From assembly GCF_014635485.1 (NCBI RefSeq), contig NZ_BMCX01000001.1:427634-491633 (forward strand): a DNA stretch of 64,000 bases. Reading direction: 5' to 3'. Positions within the stretch are counted from its first letter, which is position 1, and the number at the start of each line of letters is the position of its first letter. The stretch is from Corynebacterium pelargi. GTDB lineage: Bacteria; Actinomycetota; Actinomycetes; Mycobacteriales; Mycobacteriaceae. A model generated the notes under the pieces. The model searched no databases. It worked only from the letters and a program-made list of their open reading frames with translations, and was not told where the DNA came from. Below, in pieces: positions 47,221 to 57,205 of the stretch. The translations under genes were made by a program, and so were the position numbers.

Positions 47221-47661
47221 CTATGAGTGCACGCGAGCAGAGCGGCGAAGATCTTCCTGGCTCAGATCCTCGGCCTGCGGAGGACGAAGACCGAACACCA
47301 TGTTGTCCAGCTTCCACAGATCGCCATCAACAGCCATGACCAGGCCGGCGGAGAAGTCCACAAAACGCTTTGCCTCATCGCGGGGCAGGTCGCGCAGATC
47401 CAGCACGATAGCGTCACCGTCACGGAAAGCCTCGCCCACACGCTTTGCATCGCTGTAGGAGTGAGCGCTGATGGTCACGATCGAAGAAGGATACGCAGCG
47501 CGTACATCTCGGCGATCATAAGCCTCGTAGCGGTCATAGGAACGCTCAGGAGCGTAGCTCGAGGTGTGCTCGTAGCGAGGCTCGCCGTAGTAAGCATCCT
47601 CTTCGTAGGCCGCGGCCTCGTCGAGCCCGAAGAATTCCTTGGTCTTCTTCACAAATGACAT
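47221..47661 (-). CDS. sepF: Cell division protein SepF
   Basis: Membrane anchor for FtsZ in bacteria without FtsA. 146 residues: N-terminal amphipathic helix (MSFVKKTKEFFGL), a Tyr/Glu/Arg-rich linker, and the SepF core (SYSDAKRVGEAFRDGDAIVLDLRDL, residues about 70-130) with KRFVDFSAGLVMAVDG. Present downstream of ftsZ as expected; ftsA is absent from the window. Confidence 0.94.
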   Translation of the reverse strand: MSFVKKTKEFFGLDEAAAYEEDAYYGEPRYEHTSSYAPERSYDRYEAYDRRDVRAAYPSSIVTISAHSYSDAKRVGEAFRDGDAIVLDLRDLPRDEAKRFVDFSAGLVMAVDGDLWKLDNMVFGLRPPQAEDLSQEDLRRSARVHS

Positions 47662-47824
47662 CTGTGTCCCTTTCGGTGTTCACCTGCTCAGTGAACTGCG
47701 TTTCGGAAAAAATTGTGCTGCCTTGCGTTATGCAAGATGTACTGCCTGACTTAAAACCTATCTGCCAAGTGGGTGTTCTTGCGCGAATGACACGGTTGAA
47801 AGATTAAACTTTTGGTGAATCTTT

Positions 47825-48550
47825 TTAGCCGTTGTGCTCCGGCAACCACACCACACCTGCCTGGCGCCCAGTCGTGCCCTCTCTCCGGTAGGAAAAGAAA
47901 GACTCATCCTCGATCGTGCACCGGGGATCTGAGTACACATTGTGCACACCCAGGCCATAAAGCTGCACCACCAAGCCGCGGCGCAGGTCCAAACCTGCGG
48001 TACCTGCACTGGTGCGCACCATCGAACCAGGCAGGTGCTGCTCTACATCCCGGGCCATGGGCTCTGGTACTTCGTAGTTGCTGCCTGAAGCAGCAGGGCC
48101 AAGCAAGGCGTGGATATGTTCGGCTCGCGCGCCGAGCTCCAGCATGCAGCGAACGGTGGCTGGCAGGATGCCGTTTCTTGCACCGAGTCGTCCGGCGTGG
48201 ACCGCCGCAATGACCCCTGCTTCGTGGTCCGAGAGCAAAATGGGCACACAGTCTGCCACCAGCACACCAAGGCCGACGCCTCTTAAGGTGCTCACCATGG
48301 CATCGCAGGCCTCAATGGGCTCCGGTTGGTACTCCTCGACTACCCGCACGGTATTGGAATGAATTTGTTCCATCCATTGAATCTTTGGCAGATCAAGGAT
48401 CCTTTGCAGGCGTTGACGGTTCGCGGCTACATGCTCTGGATCGTCACCGACGTGGGTGGCCAAGTTAAACGAGGCGTAGGGCTTAAGCGAGACCCCGCCC
48501 GCTTTGGTGCTAAATACCTTGCGGACGGGGCGGTCGTTTCCAGTGCTCAT
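47825..48550 (-). CDS. pgeF: Peptidoglycan editing factor / YfiH-family protein
   Basis: 241 residues of the multicopper-oxidase-like DUF152 family (YfiH; relatives act as purine nucleoside phosphorylase/deaminase or peptidoglycan editing factor). Seen: VGDDPEHVAANRQRL, QWMEQIHSN, VLVADCVPILLSDHEAGVIAAVHAGRLG (Cys and His of the metal site) and LGPAASGSNYEV. The usual HAGWRG is HAGRLG here. It is 3 bp downstream of ftsZ. The yggS gene that often follows is missing. Confidence 0.88.
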   Translation of the reverse strand: MSTGNDRPVRKVFSTKAGGVSLKPYASFNLATHVGDDPEHVAANRQRLQRILDLPKIQWMEQIHSNTVRVVEEYQPEPIEACDAMVSTLRGVGLGVLVADCVPILLSDHEAGVIAAVHAGRLGARNGILPATVRCMLELGARAEHIHALLGPAASGSNYEVPEPMARDVEQHLPGSMVRTSAGTAGLDLRRGLVVQLYGLGVHNVYSDPRCTIEDESFFSYRREGTTGRQAGVVWLPEHNG

Positions 48551-48553
48551 GCC

Positions 48554-49798
48554 TTAGCGAAGGAAGTCCGGAACGTCGATATCGTCTTCATCGCCGCGGT
48601 TGTAGCGATCGTTGTAGCTATCGCGACGTTCTTCGCGGTTGGTAAACAGACCCGAACGTGAACCGTAGTTTTCGCGAGCCTCGCCACGCTGTGGCTGCTG
48701 GCGCGTGGAGTCGTAGCGCTGCGGCTCTTCATCGCTGAGCGCATGACGTGGGCTTGGGGCCTCGTCCTGCTGGAACAGCGAGCTCGATTCCGGTGCCGGA
48801 GTAGGCGAAGACGCGGCCTGTTCTGGCTCCTTCTTTGAAGGTAGCTTGTTTTCTACGCCATTGAAACCGGTGGCGATCACGGTCACGACCACTTCATCGC
48901 CGAGGTTATCGTCGAAGATCGTACCGAAGATGAGGTTCACGTCGTCGTCGGCAAGCTCGGAAATCATGCTGGATGCATCGTTGACTTCCTGCAGGCCGAG
49001 GTCGGAACCACCAGCAACAGACAGCAGCACGCCGGTAGCGCCTTCCATCGTGGCTTCGAGCAACGGGGAGTTAATGGCCTGCTGAGCTGCTTCGAATACG
49101 CGATTATCGCCAGAGGCGGAACCGACACCCATGAGTGCGGAGCCTGCGTCTGCCATCACGGAACGCACGTCGGCAAAGTCGACGTTGATCATGCCGGGGA
49201 TGGTGATGAGGTTGGTAATGCCCTGCACGCCGTTGTAGAGCACCTGGTCGGCAGCACGGAAGGCTTCGTCCATGGTGAGGTCCGGATCCCCCATCTCCAG
49301 CAAGCGCTGGTTGGGGATGACGATGAGGGTGTCGCAGACTTCGCGCAGTGCCTGGATGCCCTCCATGGCCTGGCGGGTACGGCGCTTGCCTTCGAAGTTA
49401 AAGGGGCGGGTAACCACACCGACGGTCAGCGCGCCCATCTTCTTGGCGATGCTGGCAACCACGGGTGCAGCGCCGGTGCCGGTGCCGCCACCTTCGCCTG
49501 CGGTAACGAACACCATGTCGGCACCCTTGAGGGTTTCTTCGATCTCGGATTTGTGGTCCTCAGCGGAGGTGCGACCAACCTCGGGGTTGGCGCCGGCACC
49601 GAGGCCACGGGTGGCTTCGCGTCCGATATCCAACTTCACGTCGGCGTCGGAGAACATAAGCGCCTGAGAGTCGGTGTTCACGGCGATGAACTCCACGCCC
49701 TTGAGACCTTCTTCGATCATGCGGTCAACAGCATTGACGCCACCGCCGCCGACACCGACGACCTTTATGACGGCGAGGTAGTTATCTGGGGAAGTCAT
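48554..49798 (-). CDS. ftsZ: Cell division protein FtsZ
   Basis: Tubulin homologue that forms the Z-ring. 414 residues: [14 protein letters not shown] (residues about 14-27), [13 protein letters not shown] tubulin signature (about 107), [21 protein letters not shown] near 300, a variable linker, and the conserved C-terminal peptide DVPDFLR that binds SepF. Promoter candidate upstream at 49883-49912. Gap of 181 bp to ftsQ. Confidence 0.98.
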   Translation of the reverse strand: MTSPDNYLAVIKVVGVGGGGVNAVDRMIEEGLKGVEFIAVNTDSQALMFSDADVKLDIGREATRGLGAGANPEVGRTSAEDHKSEIEETLKGADMVFVTAGEGGGTGTGAAPVVASIAKKMGALTVGVVTRPFNFEGKRRTRQAMEGIQALREVCDTLIVIPNQRLLEMGDPDLTMDEAFRAADQVLYNGVQGITNLITIPGMINVDFADVRSVMADAGSALMGVGSASGDNRVFEAAQQAINSPLLEATMEGATGVLLSVAGGSDLGLQEVNDASSMISELADDDVNLIFGTIFDDNLGDEVVVTVIATGFNGVENKLPSKKEPEQAASSPTPAPESSSLFQQDEAPSPRHALSDEEPQRYDSTRQQPQRGEARENYGSRSGLFTNREERRDSYNDRYNRGDEDDIDVPDFLR

Positions 49799-49882
49799 GA
49801 GCGAGGCTCGCCTTTCTTTTCACAAGTTTGTTGCTAGCTATGCGACTCATCGCCACTGGAAACGACCCTGGGTTGGCGATGC

Positions 49883-49912
49883 ATTACAACCATCTTGAAC
49901 GACGCGAGGCAA
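49883..49912 (-). promoter_or_regulatory. Possible ftsZ promoter
   Basis: Minus strand TTGCCT (49907-49912), 18-bp spacer, TGTAAT (49883-49888), about 85 bp before the ftsZ start, which has an AAAGGCGAG ribosome site. Match to the housekeeping consensus is good for the -10 and moderate for the -35. Confidence 0.5.
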
Positions 49913-49979
49913 AATGTGGCGGACATTTCCCCGCGTGTCGAGACCCTAAACTTCTACTTGAGAGTTTTGACCTGCGGTT

Positions 49980-50627
49980 TTATCGCACAGCGATATCGGG
50001 TGCGGCGCTAATATCTACAAACTGCTCCTCACGAGCAAGCGCGGCCTTCATCGCCACCGCCTTATTGTGAGTGTTTTCTAAAGAACCCCAAAAGATGGTG
50101 TGGCCATTATCCAACTTCAAAGAAATCGCATTGGGATTTTTCGCCTCGATCTCTGCAATCCTGCCGCGTTGCTCAGGATCGATGGCAGCCAGCACCGTGG
50201 CTGCGGCTTCCTGGGAAGCTTCATCATCGCCAATGACCTTGGTGGCACCGGCGGGATCATCGCTGATCATAAACACCGTGCCCTCGGTGTTGAAGATGTG
50301 GTGGCCATCGGATTTATCGATATAGCCAACCGGCTGATGCTCCGAGACTTCAATGACGACGGTATCGGGCAGTTGCTTGTGCACAGACACCTTTGCCACC
50401 CACGGCAATTGGCTTACTCGGGTAGCGATGTTCTTGCTGGATAAAGGCAGAAGCTTTGCGTCCTGTGGGATATCAGCAGCTTGTTCAATTTCTTCAACAC
50501 TGCTGCGCTGATTGCCTTCCACCTCAATCTTATTGGCCACAAATAGCGGGGAAAACCACGCTACTGCCGCCAGGATGGCCGCCACCACCACGAGGAGCAC
50601 AAGGCTCAGCCACACCCGCTTCGACAT
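49980..50627 (-). CDS. ftsQ: Cell division protein FtsQ
   Basis: Divisome membrane protein, 215 residues. One N-terminal helix (LSLVLLVVVAAILAAVAWF), then a POTRA domain (VANKIEVEGNQRSSVEEIEQAA) and the FtsQ beta domain (VAKVSVHKQLPDTVVIEVSEHQPVG). Cytoplasmic part is very short. Its start overlaps the murC stop by one base. Confidence 0.93.
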   Translation of the reverse strand: MSKRVWLSLVLLVVVAAILAAVAWFSPLFVANKIEVEGNQRSSVEEIEQAADIPQDAKLLPLSSKNIATRVSQLPWVAKVSVHKQLPDTVVIEVSEHQPVGYIDKSDGHHIFNTEGTVFMISDDPAGATKVIGDDEASQEAAATVLAAIDPEQRGRIAEIEAKNPNAISLKLDNGHTIFWGSLENTHNKAVAMKAALAREEQFVDISAAPDIAVR

Positions 50628-52051
50628 TAGGATTCCTTCAAACGCTTCAAAATCTCATCGGCAAGCATGGTCACGCTGCCTGCGCCGATGGTAAGGATCA
50701 TGTCTCGTTCTTCTGCAATCTCAGCAACGCGCTCTGGCACATCGAGGAAGGTGGGTTCGAACACTGTGGGGATCGTCATCGATTCGGTGATGATCCGCGA
50801 GCTCACCCCTTCCACCGGCTCCTCCCTGGCACCGTAGATATCCAACACCACGGCGGCGTCGGCAAGCGACAAAGCCTGAGCAAATTCATCGGCAAATTCA
50901 ATAGTGCGCGAATACAGGTGCGGTTGGAATACGGCGATGATCTTGCCGCCACCGATCGCCTCCTGGCGTTCCCGAGCCGCGCGAAGCACCGCAGCAACCT
51001 CGGTGGGATGGTGGGCGTAATCGTCATACACCAGCGCACGCTTGGCAGGGCCTTGGTTGACTTCCCCGTGGAATTCGAAGCGACGACGCACACCGGAGAA
51101 ATCACAAATGCCCTGGGCAAGTTCTTCCAAATCGCCTCCGGCGAGCACCCCAGCCGTTAACGCGGCTGCGGCATTGAGCACCATGTGCGTGCCAGGAATG
51201 CGCATCAATACCTCGGTGTGCTGATCGCCCACTCGGATGGCGCAGCGGGTGCCGGCTGCTTCCACCTGCATTGATTCCACTACGGTATGTGCCAGCTCGG
51301 GATAACGCTTCGCCGCTTCGGCCGTGCCATAGCCCAAAACCTGCAGGCGGTCGTGGAAACGCTCACCCAGCGCTGCTGCATGGGGATCATCAAGGCAAAC
51401 CACGAGGGAGCCGCCTTCGACGATCCTTCCGGCGAAGTCTTCAAACACCTTGAAATAGGCTTCCTCGGAACGGAAATAATCAAGGTGATCGGGCTCAATA
51501 TTCGTCACTACCGCCACCGATGGCTTATAGCGAAGCAAGGAGGCATCCGACTCATCGGCTTCCGCCACAAACGCAGCGCCCGTGCCGTGGTGGGCGTTGG
51601 TGCCCGCCTTATTTAACTGGCCACCAATGGCAAAGCTTGGATCCAATCCGGCTGCCTGCATCGCCACTACCGTCATCGAGGTCGTGGAGGTTTTGCCGTG
51701 GGTGCCGGCGATCAGCACCTGTTGGTAGCCCTCCATGAGCTCCGCCAGCAAGTCGGAACGTCGGATCACCGGGATGCCGGCATCTCGTGCTGCCACCAAT
51801 TCCGGGTTGTACTGCGGAATAGCGGCAAAGGAGGTCACTACCACCGTGGGAAGTTCGCCCGAAAGCTCAAGGTTTTCCTTGGCGTGGCCAACGGCGATCT
51901 TGGCGCCCATGGATCGCAAGGCCAAAAGCGGCCGCGAATCTTTCACATCGGAGCCAGATACGGTGGCACCACGGGCGAGCAAAATTCGGGCAACGCCCGA
52001 CATGCCTGCACCGCCAATTCCGATCATGTGCACACGGCTGAGGTCGATCAT
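50627..52051 (-). CDS. murC: UDP-N-acetylmuramate-L-alanine ligase
   Basis: Adds L-Ala to UDP-MurNAc. 474 residues. Seen: [16 protein letters not shown] (UDP-binding Rossmann), [12 protein letters not shown] (P-loop), [20 protein letters not shown], and [14 protein letters not shown] with the C-terminal domain FQPHLYSRT. Cytoplasmic first step of the stem peptide. Confidence 0.97.
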   Translation of the reverse strand: MIDLSRVHMIGIGGAGMSGVARILLARGATVSGSDVKDSRPLLALRSMGAKIAVGHAKENLELSGELPTVVVTSFAAIPQYNPELVAARDAGIPVIRRSDLLAELMEGYQQVLIAGTHGKTSTTSMTVVAMQAAGLDPSFAIGGQLNKAGTNAHHGTGAAFVAEADESDASLLRYKPSVAVVTNIEPDHLDYFRSEEAYFKVFEDFAGRIVEGGSLVVCLDDPHAAALGERFHDRLQVLGYGTAEAAKRYPELAHTVVESMQVEAAGTRCAIRVGDQHTEVLMRIPGTHMVLNAAAALTAGVLAGGDLEELAQGICDFSGVRRRFEFHGEVNQGPAKRALVYDDYAHHPTEVAAVLRAARERQEAIGGGKIIAVFQPHLYSRTIEFADEFAQALSLADAAVVLDIYGAREEPVEGVSSRIITESMTIPTVFEPTFLDVPERVAEIAEERDMILTIGAGSVTMLADEILKRLKES

Positions 52052-52131
52052 GAGCTTTTGGTGTCCTTTGTGGTGGGGGTCAAACGTCGTGGTTCAACGA
52101 CATCGGGCAAGTGTGATGCTATCCAGCGAGG

Positions 52132-53184
52132 TTAATCTTCGTTGGTGATGTGTAAGACCATATCGGCTATGTGCTCTGCGGCATTGGCGCCAACGCTTTC
52201 TTGGGTTTGCTTTGCCATGCTGGCGCGAAGCGAATCATCACCCAAGATGCCGGTGACATAGTCGGCAAAGGCCGTGCCGTCGAAGTCTTGGTCTTCTACC
52301 AACTGCGCCCCGCCGGCTTGCACCACCTGCAAAGCGTTCAGCCCTTGCTCTCCATTGCCATGTGGCAGTGGCACATACACCGCTGGCACGCCGGCAGCGG
52401 TGTTTTCCGCCACCGTCATAGCACCTGCACGGCAGACCACCAGCGAGGCAATGGCGTATGCGGCGGCCATATCTTCGATATATGGCACAGGCACATACCC
52501 TTCGCGGGATGCAGGCGCCTCGTTTTTCTTGCCATAGGAATGCAGCACCTGGATGCCCTGGTCGAGCACCCGGTCAAGGCCCTCGGCTACTGCCGAGTTA
52601 ATCGAGGCCGCTCCCTGCGAGCCGCCGGTGACCAGCACCACGGGCTTTTCTGGGTCTAATCCCCACAGTTCCACGGCGCGATCTTTGGCCTCGGGATCTT
52701 CCATATTGCGGATCGGGATGCCTACAACCTCGCCCTTCATGCCGGAGTCGGGTGCGGCGTTGAGTCCCATGCCGCCAAGCCACACGCCGAGCTTATTGGC
52801 CATACCGGCACGCGCATTGGCCTCGTGCACCAGCATGGGCATACGTAAGGATCGTGCAGCGATGTAGGCGGGGGCTGCAACATAGCCGCCGAAACCGATG
52901 AGCACATCGGCGTCTTTGAGCACCTGGCGTGATTGGCGCATGGCTTTCCACACACGCAGCGGCAAACGCACAAGATCCATGTTCAGCTTGCGCGGTACCG
53001 GCACCGGTTGGATCAATGCCAGCTCGAAACCGCGCTCGGGCACGATAGTGGTTTCCAATCCTCGGTTAGTACCGAGTGCCACTACGTCAAAGCCGCGCTC
53101 ACGAAGCGCCTCTGCTACTGCCATGGCTGGCTCAATGTGGCCTGCGGTTCCTCCGCCTGCAACCACGATCTTCCTGTGTTGCAT
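52132..53184 (-). CDS. murG: Undecaprenyl-PP-MurNAc-pentapeptide GlcNAc transferase
   Basis: Converts lipid I to lipid II at the inner membrane face. 350 residues, GT28. Seen: VVAGGGTAGHIEPAMAVAEAL (G-loop 1), GFGGYVAAPAYIAA, VHEANARAGMANKL, VTGGSQGAASINSA, and CRAGAMTVAENTAAGVPAVYVPLPHGN (UDP-GlcNAc pocket). Its ATG is adjacent to the ftsW stop. Confidence 0.97.
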   Translation of the reverse strand: MQHRKIVVAGGGTAGHIEPAMAVAEALRERGFDVVALGTNRGLETTIVPERGFELALIQPVPVPRKLNMDLVRLPLRVWKAMRQSRQVLKDADVLIGFGGYVAAPAYIAARSLRMPMLVHEANARAGMANKLGVWLGGMGLNAAPDSGMKGEVVGIPIRNMEDPEAKDRAVELWGLDPEKPVVLVTGGSQGAASINSAVAEGLDRVLDQGIQVLHSYGKKNEAPASREGYVPVPYIEDMAAAYAIASLVVCRAGAMTVAENTAAGVPAVYVPLPHGNGEQGLNALQVVQAGGAQLVEDQDFDGTAFADYVTGILGDDSLRASMAKQTQESVGANAAEHIADMVLHITNED

Positions 53185-54720
53185 TTAGCGCCTCCTGCGG
53201 TCGCGATGTGGGGCGGGGTGTTGCCCCCGTGAACGGTTATTCAGGCTACCAGCGCCGCCGTGGGATCGGCGCGATCGATATCCGCTGAAACGCTCGGCAT
53301 CGGTATCTGCGGCCGGTTTCGCTTCTGCGCGACGAGGATTCGCACGCTCCGGGGTTACTCGCTGTGGACGAGTTCTTCCAGCTTCTCGGCTTGGAGCTGG
53401 CCTACGGCGTGTATCAGAGCGAGCACCACGGGCAGACTCTGCTGCTTTGGTTCGTACAGCTTTATTGGCAGAGATACCCTCGAGTGAAGGCTCAGGTAAA
53501 CCAACGATCCGGTCGAGGGTGGGGCGGCCATAGGAGCGCATGGCGGAGATAGCTTCGGGTTCATGGCGAGCACAGCTCAGCAGCAAGCCCATGGCCGTAA
53601 GGGTGATAATCGCGGAAGTACCACCGGCGGAGATGAGCGGAAGCTGAATGCCTGTCACGGGTACAAGACCAACCACATAGGCCATATTGACAAAGGCCTG
53701 CACCACCACCGATGCGGTAAGCGCACCGGCGAGCAGGGATAGGTACATATTCGAGCAGCGCTTCGCGGTGCGGAATCCCACCACGCCCAAGGTGGCAAAC
53801 AGTGCCACGATGACGGCTGCGCCAACAAAGCCGAGCTCCTCGCCTACCACCGCGAAGATGAAGTCGTTTTTGGCCTCAGGCAAGTAGAACCACTTTGCGC
53901 GCGATTGTCCTAGACCCAAGCCGGTGAGGGAACCGTCGGCAAGCGAAAGGAAGCCCTGATAGGACTGGTAGGCCTTGCCGGAGGTGTCGTCGAAACGCCC
54001 GAAGAGAGCATCGAAGTACACGGCAATGCGGTCGCTTCGATAGCCGCCACCCAAAGAGACAATGACGATTGCGCCGAAGGCCGCGATGACAGTGCCCCAC
54101 ACCATGCGGCTATCAAGGCCTGCGAATACCGAGACGGCAAAGACCACGATCAGGAAGGTCACGGCCATGCCTGTGTCGTGTTCCATGGCAATCAATCCAC
54201 ACATGGCAAGACTGACGCCTAAAAACCAGTACATGCGTCGGTTGAATTCTTTGGTGCCGGGTTCCCCATTGGCTAAGAAGCTCGCGCCCCATACGGCAAT
54301 GGCGATACGCGCCACCTCGGAGGGCTGGAAGGATAAGGGGCCAAGCACCAACCACGATTGCGAACCCACCTGCTCATAGCCCGTACCAAGCGGGGTAAGC
54401 ACCAGGATGAGTAAGAGGATGGAGATCACCAAAAAGGGCAAGGCCATACGGCGCACGGCACCTGGTGGTACTCGCAATGCCAGCCAGCCGGCACCAAGGC
54501 CGAGGATCACCATGATGGTCTGGCGTAGCGCGGTAGTCCAGGCGCTACCGCCGGCCGAAATGGACCAGGTCATGGAACTGGATGCCACGAGCGTGACACC
54601 AATGACCGTGAGCAGCCCGATGACAATGATCAGGATGTAGTAGTCGGCCAGGGGGCGGCGCCTGGTTTCACGCAGGCGCGAACCAAAAGCCTTTGCAATG
54701 GTGTTCAACCCCTGTGCCAT
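53185..54720 (-). CDS. ftsW: FtsW lipid II polymerase (SEDS protein)
   Basis: Septal peptidoglycan glycosyltransferase. 511 residues: about ten membrane helices with FLVISILLLILVLTPLGTGYEQVGSQSWLVLGPLSFQPSE type SEDS core, EHDTGMAVTFLIV (catalytic Asp), VVGEELGFVGA and GLVPVTGIQLPLISAGGTS. A long hydrophilic tail of about 110 residues, rich in Arg/Ala/Ser, is typical of corynebacterial FtsW. Confidence 0.96.
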   Translation of the reverse strand: MAQGLNTIAKAFGSRLRETRRRPLADYYILIIVIGLLTVIGVTLVASSSMTWSISAGGSAWTTALRQTIMVILGLGAGWLALRVPPGAVRRMALPFLVISILLLILVLTPLGTGYEQVGSQSWLVLGPLSFQPSEVARIAIAVWGASFLANGEPGTKEFNRRMYWFLGVSLAMCGLIAMEHDTGMAVTFLIVVFAVSVFAGLDSRMVWGTVIAAFGAIVIVSLGGGYRSDRIAVYFDALFGRFDDTSGKAYQSYQGFLSLADGSLTGLGLGQSRAKWFYLPEAKNDFIFAVVGEELGFVGAAVIVALFATLGVVGFRTAKRCSNMYLSLLAGALTASVVVQAFVNMAYVVGLVPVTGIQLPLISAGGTSAIITLTAMGLLLSCARHEPEAISAMRSYGRPTLDRIVGLPEPSLEGISANKAVRTKAAESARGARSDTRRRPAPSREAGRTRPQRVTPERANPRRAEAKPAADTDAERFSGYRSRRSHGGAGSLNNRSRGQHPAPHRDRRRR

Positions 54721-54736
54721 GGTGTCTCCTCAAGAT

Positions 54737-56101
54737 CTATCTGGCTGACTTGGTTAATGCTTGAATGTAGTAGGCAAAAAGATCACCGCGCTGCGCCATG
54801 CTGGTGTACATGTCTAAACTTGCGGCCGCAGGTGCCAACACAATGGCATCTGATTGCTCATAACGAGAAAGCGCGAAGCCCACAACCTCGCCCATTGCCT
54901 TATCCGGGTCGGTACTTGCGGTGCACATGATTTCCGCATCCGGTGCATATTCGCGCAGCACGCTGGCGATCTCCTCGCGATCCACACCAAGCAGCGCGGC
55001 CGCTTTGATGCGGTGGGCGTGGGTGCGCACGAGCTCTTCCACGCTTGCGCCTTTGAGCTGCCCACCGGCAATCCAGATGATCGACTCAAATCCGGCAAGC
55101 GCAGCATCCGCGGCATGGGGGTTGGTGGCCTTGGAATTGTCCACGGCCAGGACGCCACCCTCGTTTTCTACTGTTTGGCCGCGGTGTCCAGCCACCTGGA
55201 AGCCTTCGAGCGCCGAGGCGATTGCTTCTGCGCTGACCCCTTGGGAGCGTGCAGCCGCGGCGGCTGCCAAGGCATCGGCAATGCCGGCAGGCCCGGGAGG
55301 TTGGATGCCTTCGGTTTGCGCCAAAACAAGATTGGAATCACCAAAAGCACGAGAGACGAGCATGCCGTCTCTTACGCCAAGCTCATTGGCCTGGGGAGCT
55401 TCAAGGCGAAAACCGATGGTGCGATCGTCCGCCAGCTCAGCCACCGCCGGATCTTCAATACCTGCGATATGCACTGGTGCTGCCAGGACCTTCGCTTTGG
55501 CTTGGGCATAGGCCTCGAAACTGCCGTGCCAATCAATGTGATCATCGGCGAGGTTCAGCAACACGCCCACATCAGGCACAAGCGTTGGTGCCCAATGCAA
55601 TTGGAAGCTCGATAGCTCCGCAACAAGCACATCGACGCGCTCGCCTAACAAAGCCTCTGCGATGGAAACGCCGATATTGCCTACCGCTTGAGCCTCAAAG
55701 CCACCTGCTTGCATCATCGCCGCGAGCATGGCGGTGGTGGTGGTTTTTCCGTTCGTGCCGGTCACCACCATCCAGGTGCGCGGTTGCCCAAAGGCACCAT
55801 CACGATCAAGACGGTAGGCCAATTCCACGTCACCGATCACGGGGATGCCGCGCTGCTGTGCCTCGACCAGCAAAGGCGAATCGGGGCGCCAGCCGGGAGA
55901 GGTAACGACCAGTGCCACGCCGTCGAGTGTGTCGGAGCCAATGAGGGCGGTGGGGATCCCTTCTGCACGTTCGAGTGCTGCCGCGGAGGCGTCGACAAGC
56001 TCAAATTGCGCATCGAGCGACTGCAGTAAACGGGCGGTACCGATGCCAGAGATGCCGGCGCCGGCCACCACAATCTTGCCGTCGAGCAGAGTTGAAGCCA
56101 T
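54737..56101 (-). CDS. murD: UDP-N-acetylmuramoylalanine-D-glutamate ligase
   Basis: Adds D-Glu to UDP-MurNAc-L-Ala. 454 residues. Seen: VAGAGISGIGTARLL, VTGTNGKTTTTAMLAAM (P-loop), ELSSFQLHWAP, LNLADDHIDWH, DNSKATNPHAADAAL and the C-terminal LAPAAASLDMY. Between ftsW (16 bp) and mraY (4-bp gap). Confidence 0.97.
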   Translation of the reverse strand: MASTLLDGKIVVAGAGISGIGTARLLQSLDAQFELVDASAAALERAEGIPTALIGSDTLDGVALVVTSPGWRPDSPLLVEAQQRGIPVIGDVELAYRLDRDGAFGQPRTWMVVTGTNGKTTTTAMLAAMMQAGGFEAQAVGNIGVSIAEALLGERVDVLVAELSSFQLHWAPTLVPDVGVLLNLADDHIDWHGSFEAYAQAKAKVLAAPVHIAGIEDPAVAELADDRTIGFRLEAPQANELGVRDGMLVSRAFGDSNLVLAQTEGIQPPGPAGIADALAAAAAARSQGVSAEAIASALEGFQVAGHRGQTVENEGGVLAVDNSKATNPHAADAALAGFESIIWIAGGQLKGASVEELVRTHAHRIKAAALLGVDREEIASVLREYAPDAEIMCTASTDPDKAMGEVVGFALSRYEQSDAIVLAPAAASLDMYTSMAQRGDLFAYYIQALTKSAR

Positions 56102-56104
56102 GGG

Positions 56105-57205
56105 TTATACCCCCGCCAGGGAGAGCCACTCGCCGTAGAACAAGGCGATGCCGATCATGCCGAACAGGCCGGCGAGCAACCAGAAGCGGATCACCACGGT
56201 AGTTTCGGCCCAATTGATGTGCTCGAAGTGGTGATGCAGCGGAGCCATCTTGAATACGCGCTTACCGGTGGTTTTGAAGCTTGCCACTTGGATGACCACC
56301 GATGCAGCCTCAAGCACGAAGAGCAAACCAACGATGATCATGAGCAATTCGGTACGCGAGGTCACCGAGATGCCAGCGACCAAGCCACCGAGGGCCAGTG
56401 AGCCGGTATCACCCATGAAAATTTGCGCCGGTGCAGCATTCCACCACAAAAAGCCAACGCAAGCGCCCATACCAGCGGCGGCCAGGATGGCAAGGTCGAG
56501 GGGGTCACGCACGTTATAGCAACCCGGCTCTGCCCCGGCGGTGCAGGCGTTTCGGTACTGCCAGAAAGTGATCAAGGTGTAGACGCCCATCACGATGCCG
56601 GTGGTGCCGGCTGCGAGCCCATCAAGGCCGTCGGTGAGGTTTACGGCATTAGACCAGGCAGAGACAAGAATGTAGATAAAGGCGAGGAACACGACGATGC
56701 CGATGATCGTTGGGCCTACCGCCAGATCCCAACTACCGATATCCCGCAGGAAACTTAGATGCGTAGAACCTGGGGTGAGGCCATTTTCATCGGGGAACTG
56801 CAAGATGAGTACGCCGAAGATCATCGCGGCGGCGAACTGCCCGATGAGCTTGGCTTTTTTATTCAGGCCGAGGTTGCGGCCTTTGTAGAGTTTGATGAAG
56901 TCATCAGCGAAGCCCAAACCACCGAGGGCGAGCATCAAAAACATCACCACTGCACCCGTGGCGCTAAAACCACCTTGGTGCGTGAGTTCGCCATAGATGC
57001 CGGTGACGAGGTACGCCACAGAGATCGCGGTGATAATGGCGATGCCGCCCATGGTGGGGGTGCCGCGTTTGCGCAGGTGAGACTTCGGCCCTTCTTCACG
57101 AATTTCCTGGCCGATTCCCTCGGCGCTAAAGCGTTTGATCAGCACCGGGGTTAGCAGCACCGATACCAGCAGCGCCACAGCGGCAGCGATGATGATTTGG
57201 GTCAC
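56105..57205 (-). CDS. mraY: Phospho-MurNAc-pentapeptide translocase
   Basis: Makes lipid I on undecaprenyl phosphate. 366 residues, about ten membrane helices. Seen: TPTMGGIAI, the catalytic [23 protein letters not shown] (two Asp), [16 protein letters not shown] (NxxNxxDGxDG), and [16 protein letters not shown]. Its start overlaps the murF stop by 4 bp. Confidence 0.97.
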   Translation of the reverse strand: MTQIIIAAAVALLVSVLLTPVLIKRFSAEGIGQEIREEGPKSHLRKRGTPTMGGIAIITAISVAYLVTGIYGELTHQGGFSATGAVVMFLMLALGGLGFADDFIKLYKGRNLGLNKKAKLIGQFAAAMIFGVLILQFPDENGLTPGSTHLSFLRDIGSWDLAVGPTIIGIVVFLAFIYILVSAWSNAVNLTDGLDGLAAGTTGIVMGVYTLITFWQYRNACTAGAEPGCYNVRDPLDLAILAAAGMGACVGFLWWNAAPAQIFMGDTGSLALGGLVAGISVTSRTELLMIIVGLLFVLEAASVVIQVASFKTTGKRVFKMAPLHHHFEHINWAETTVVIRFWLLAGLFGMIGIALFYGEWLSLAGV

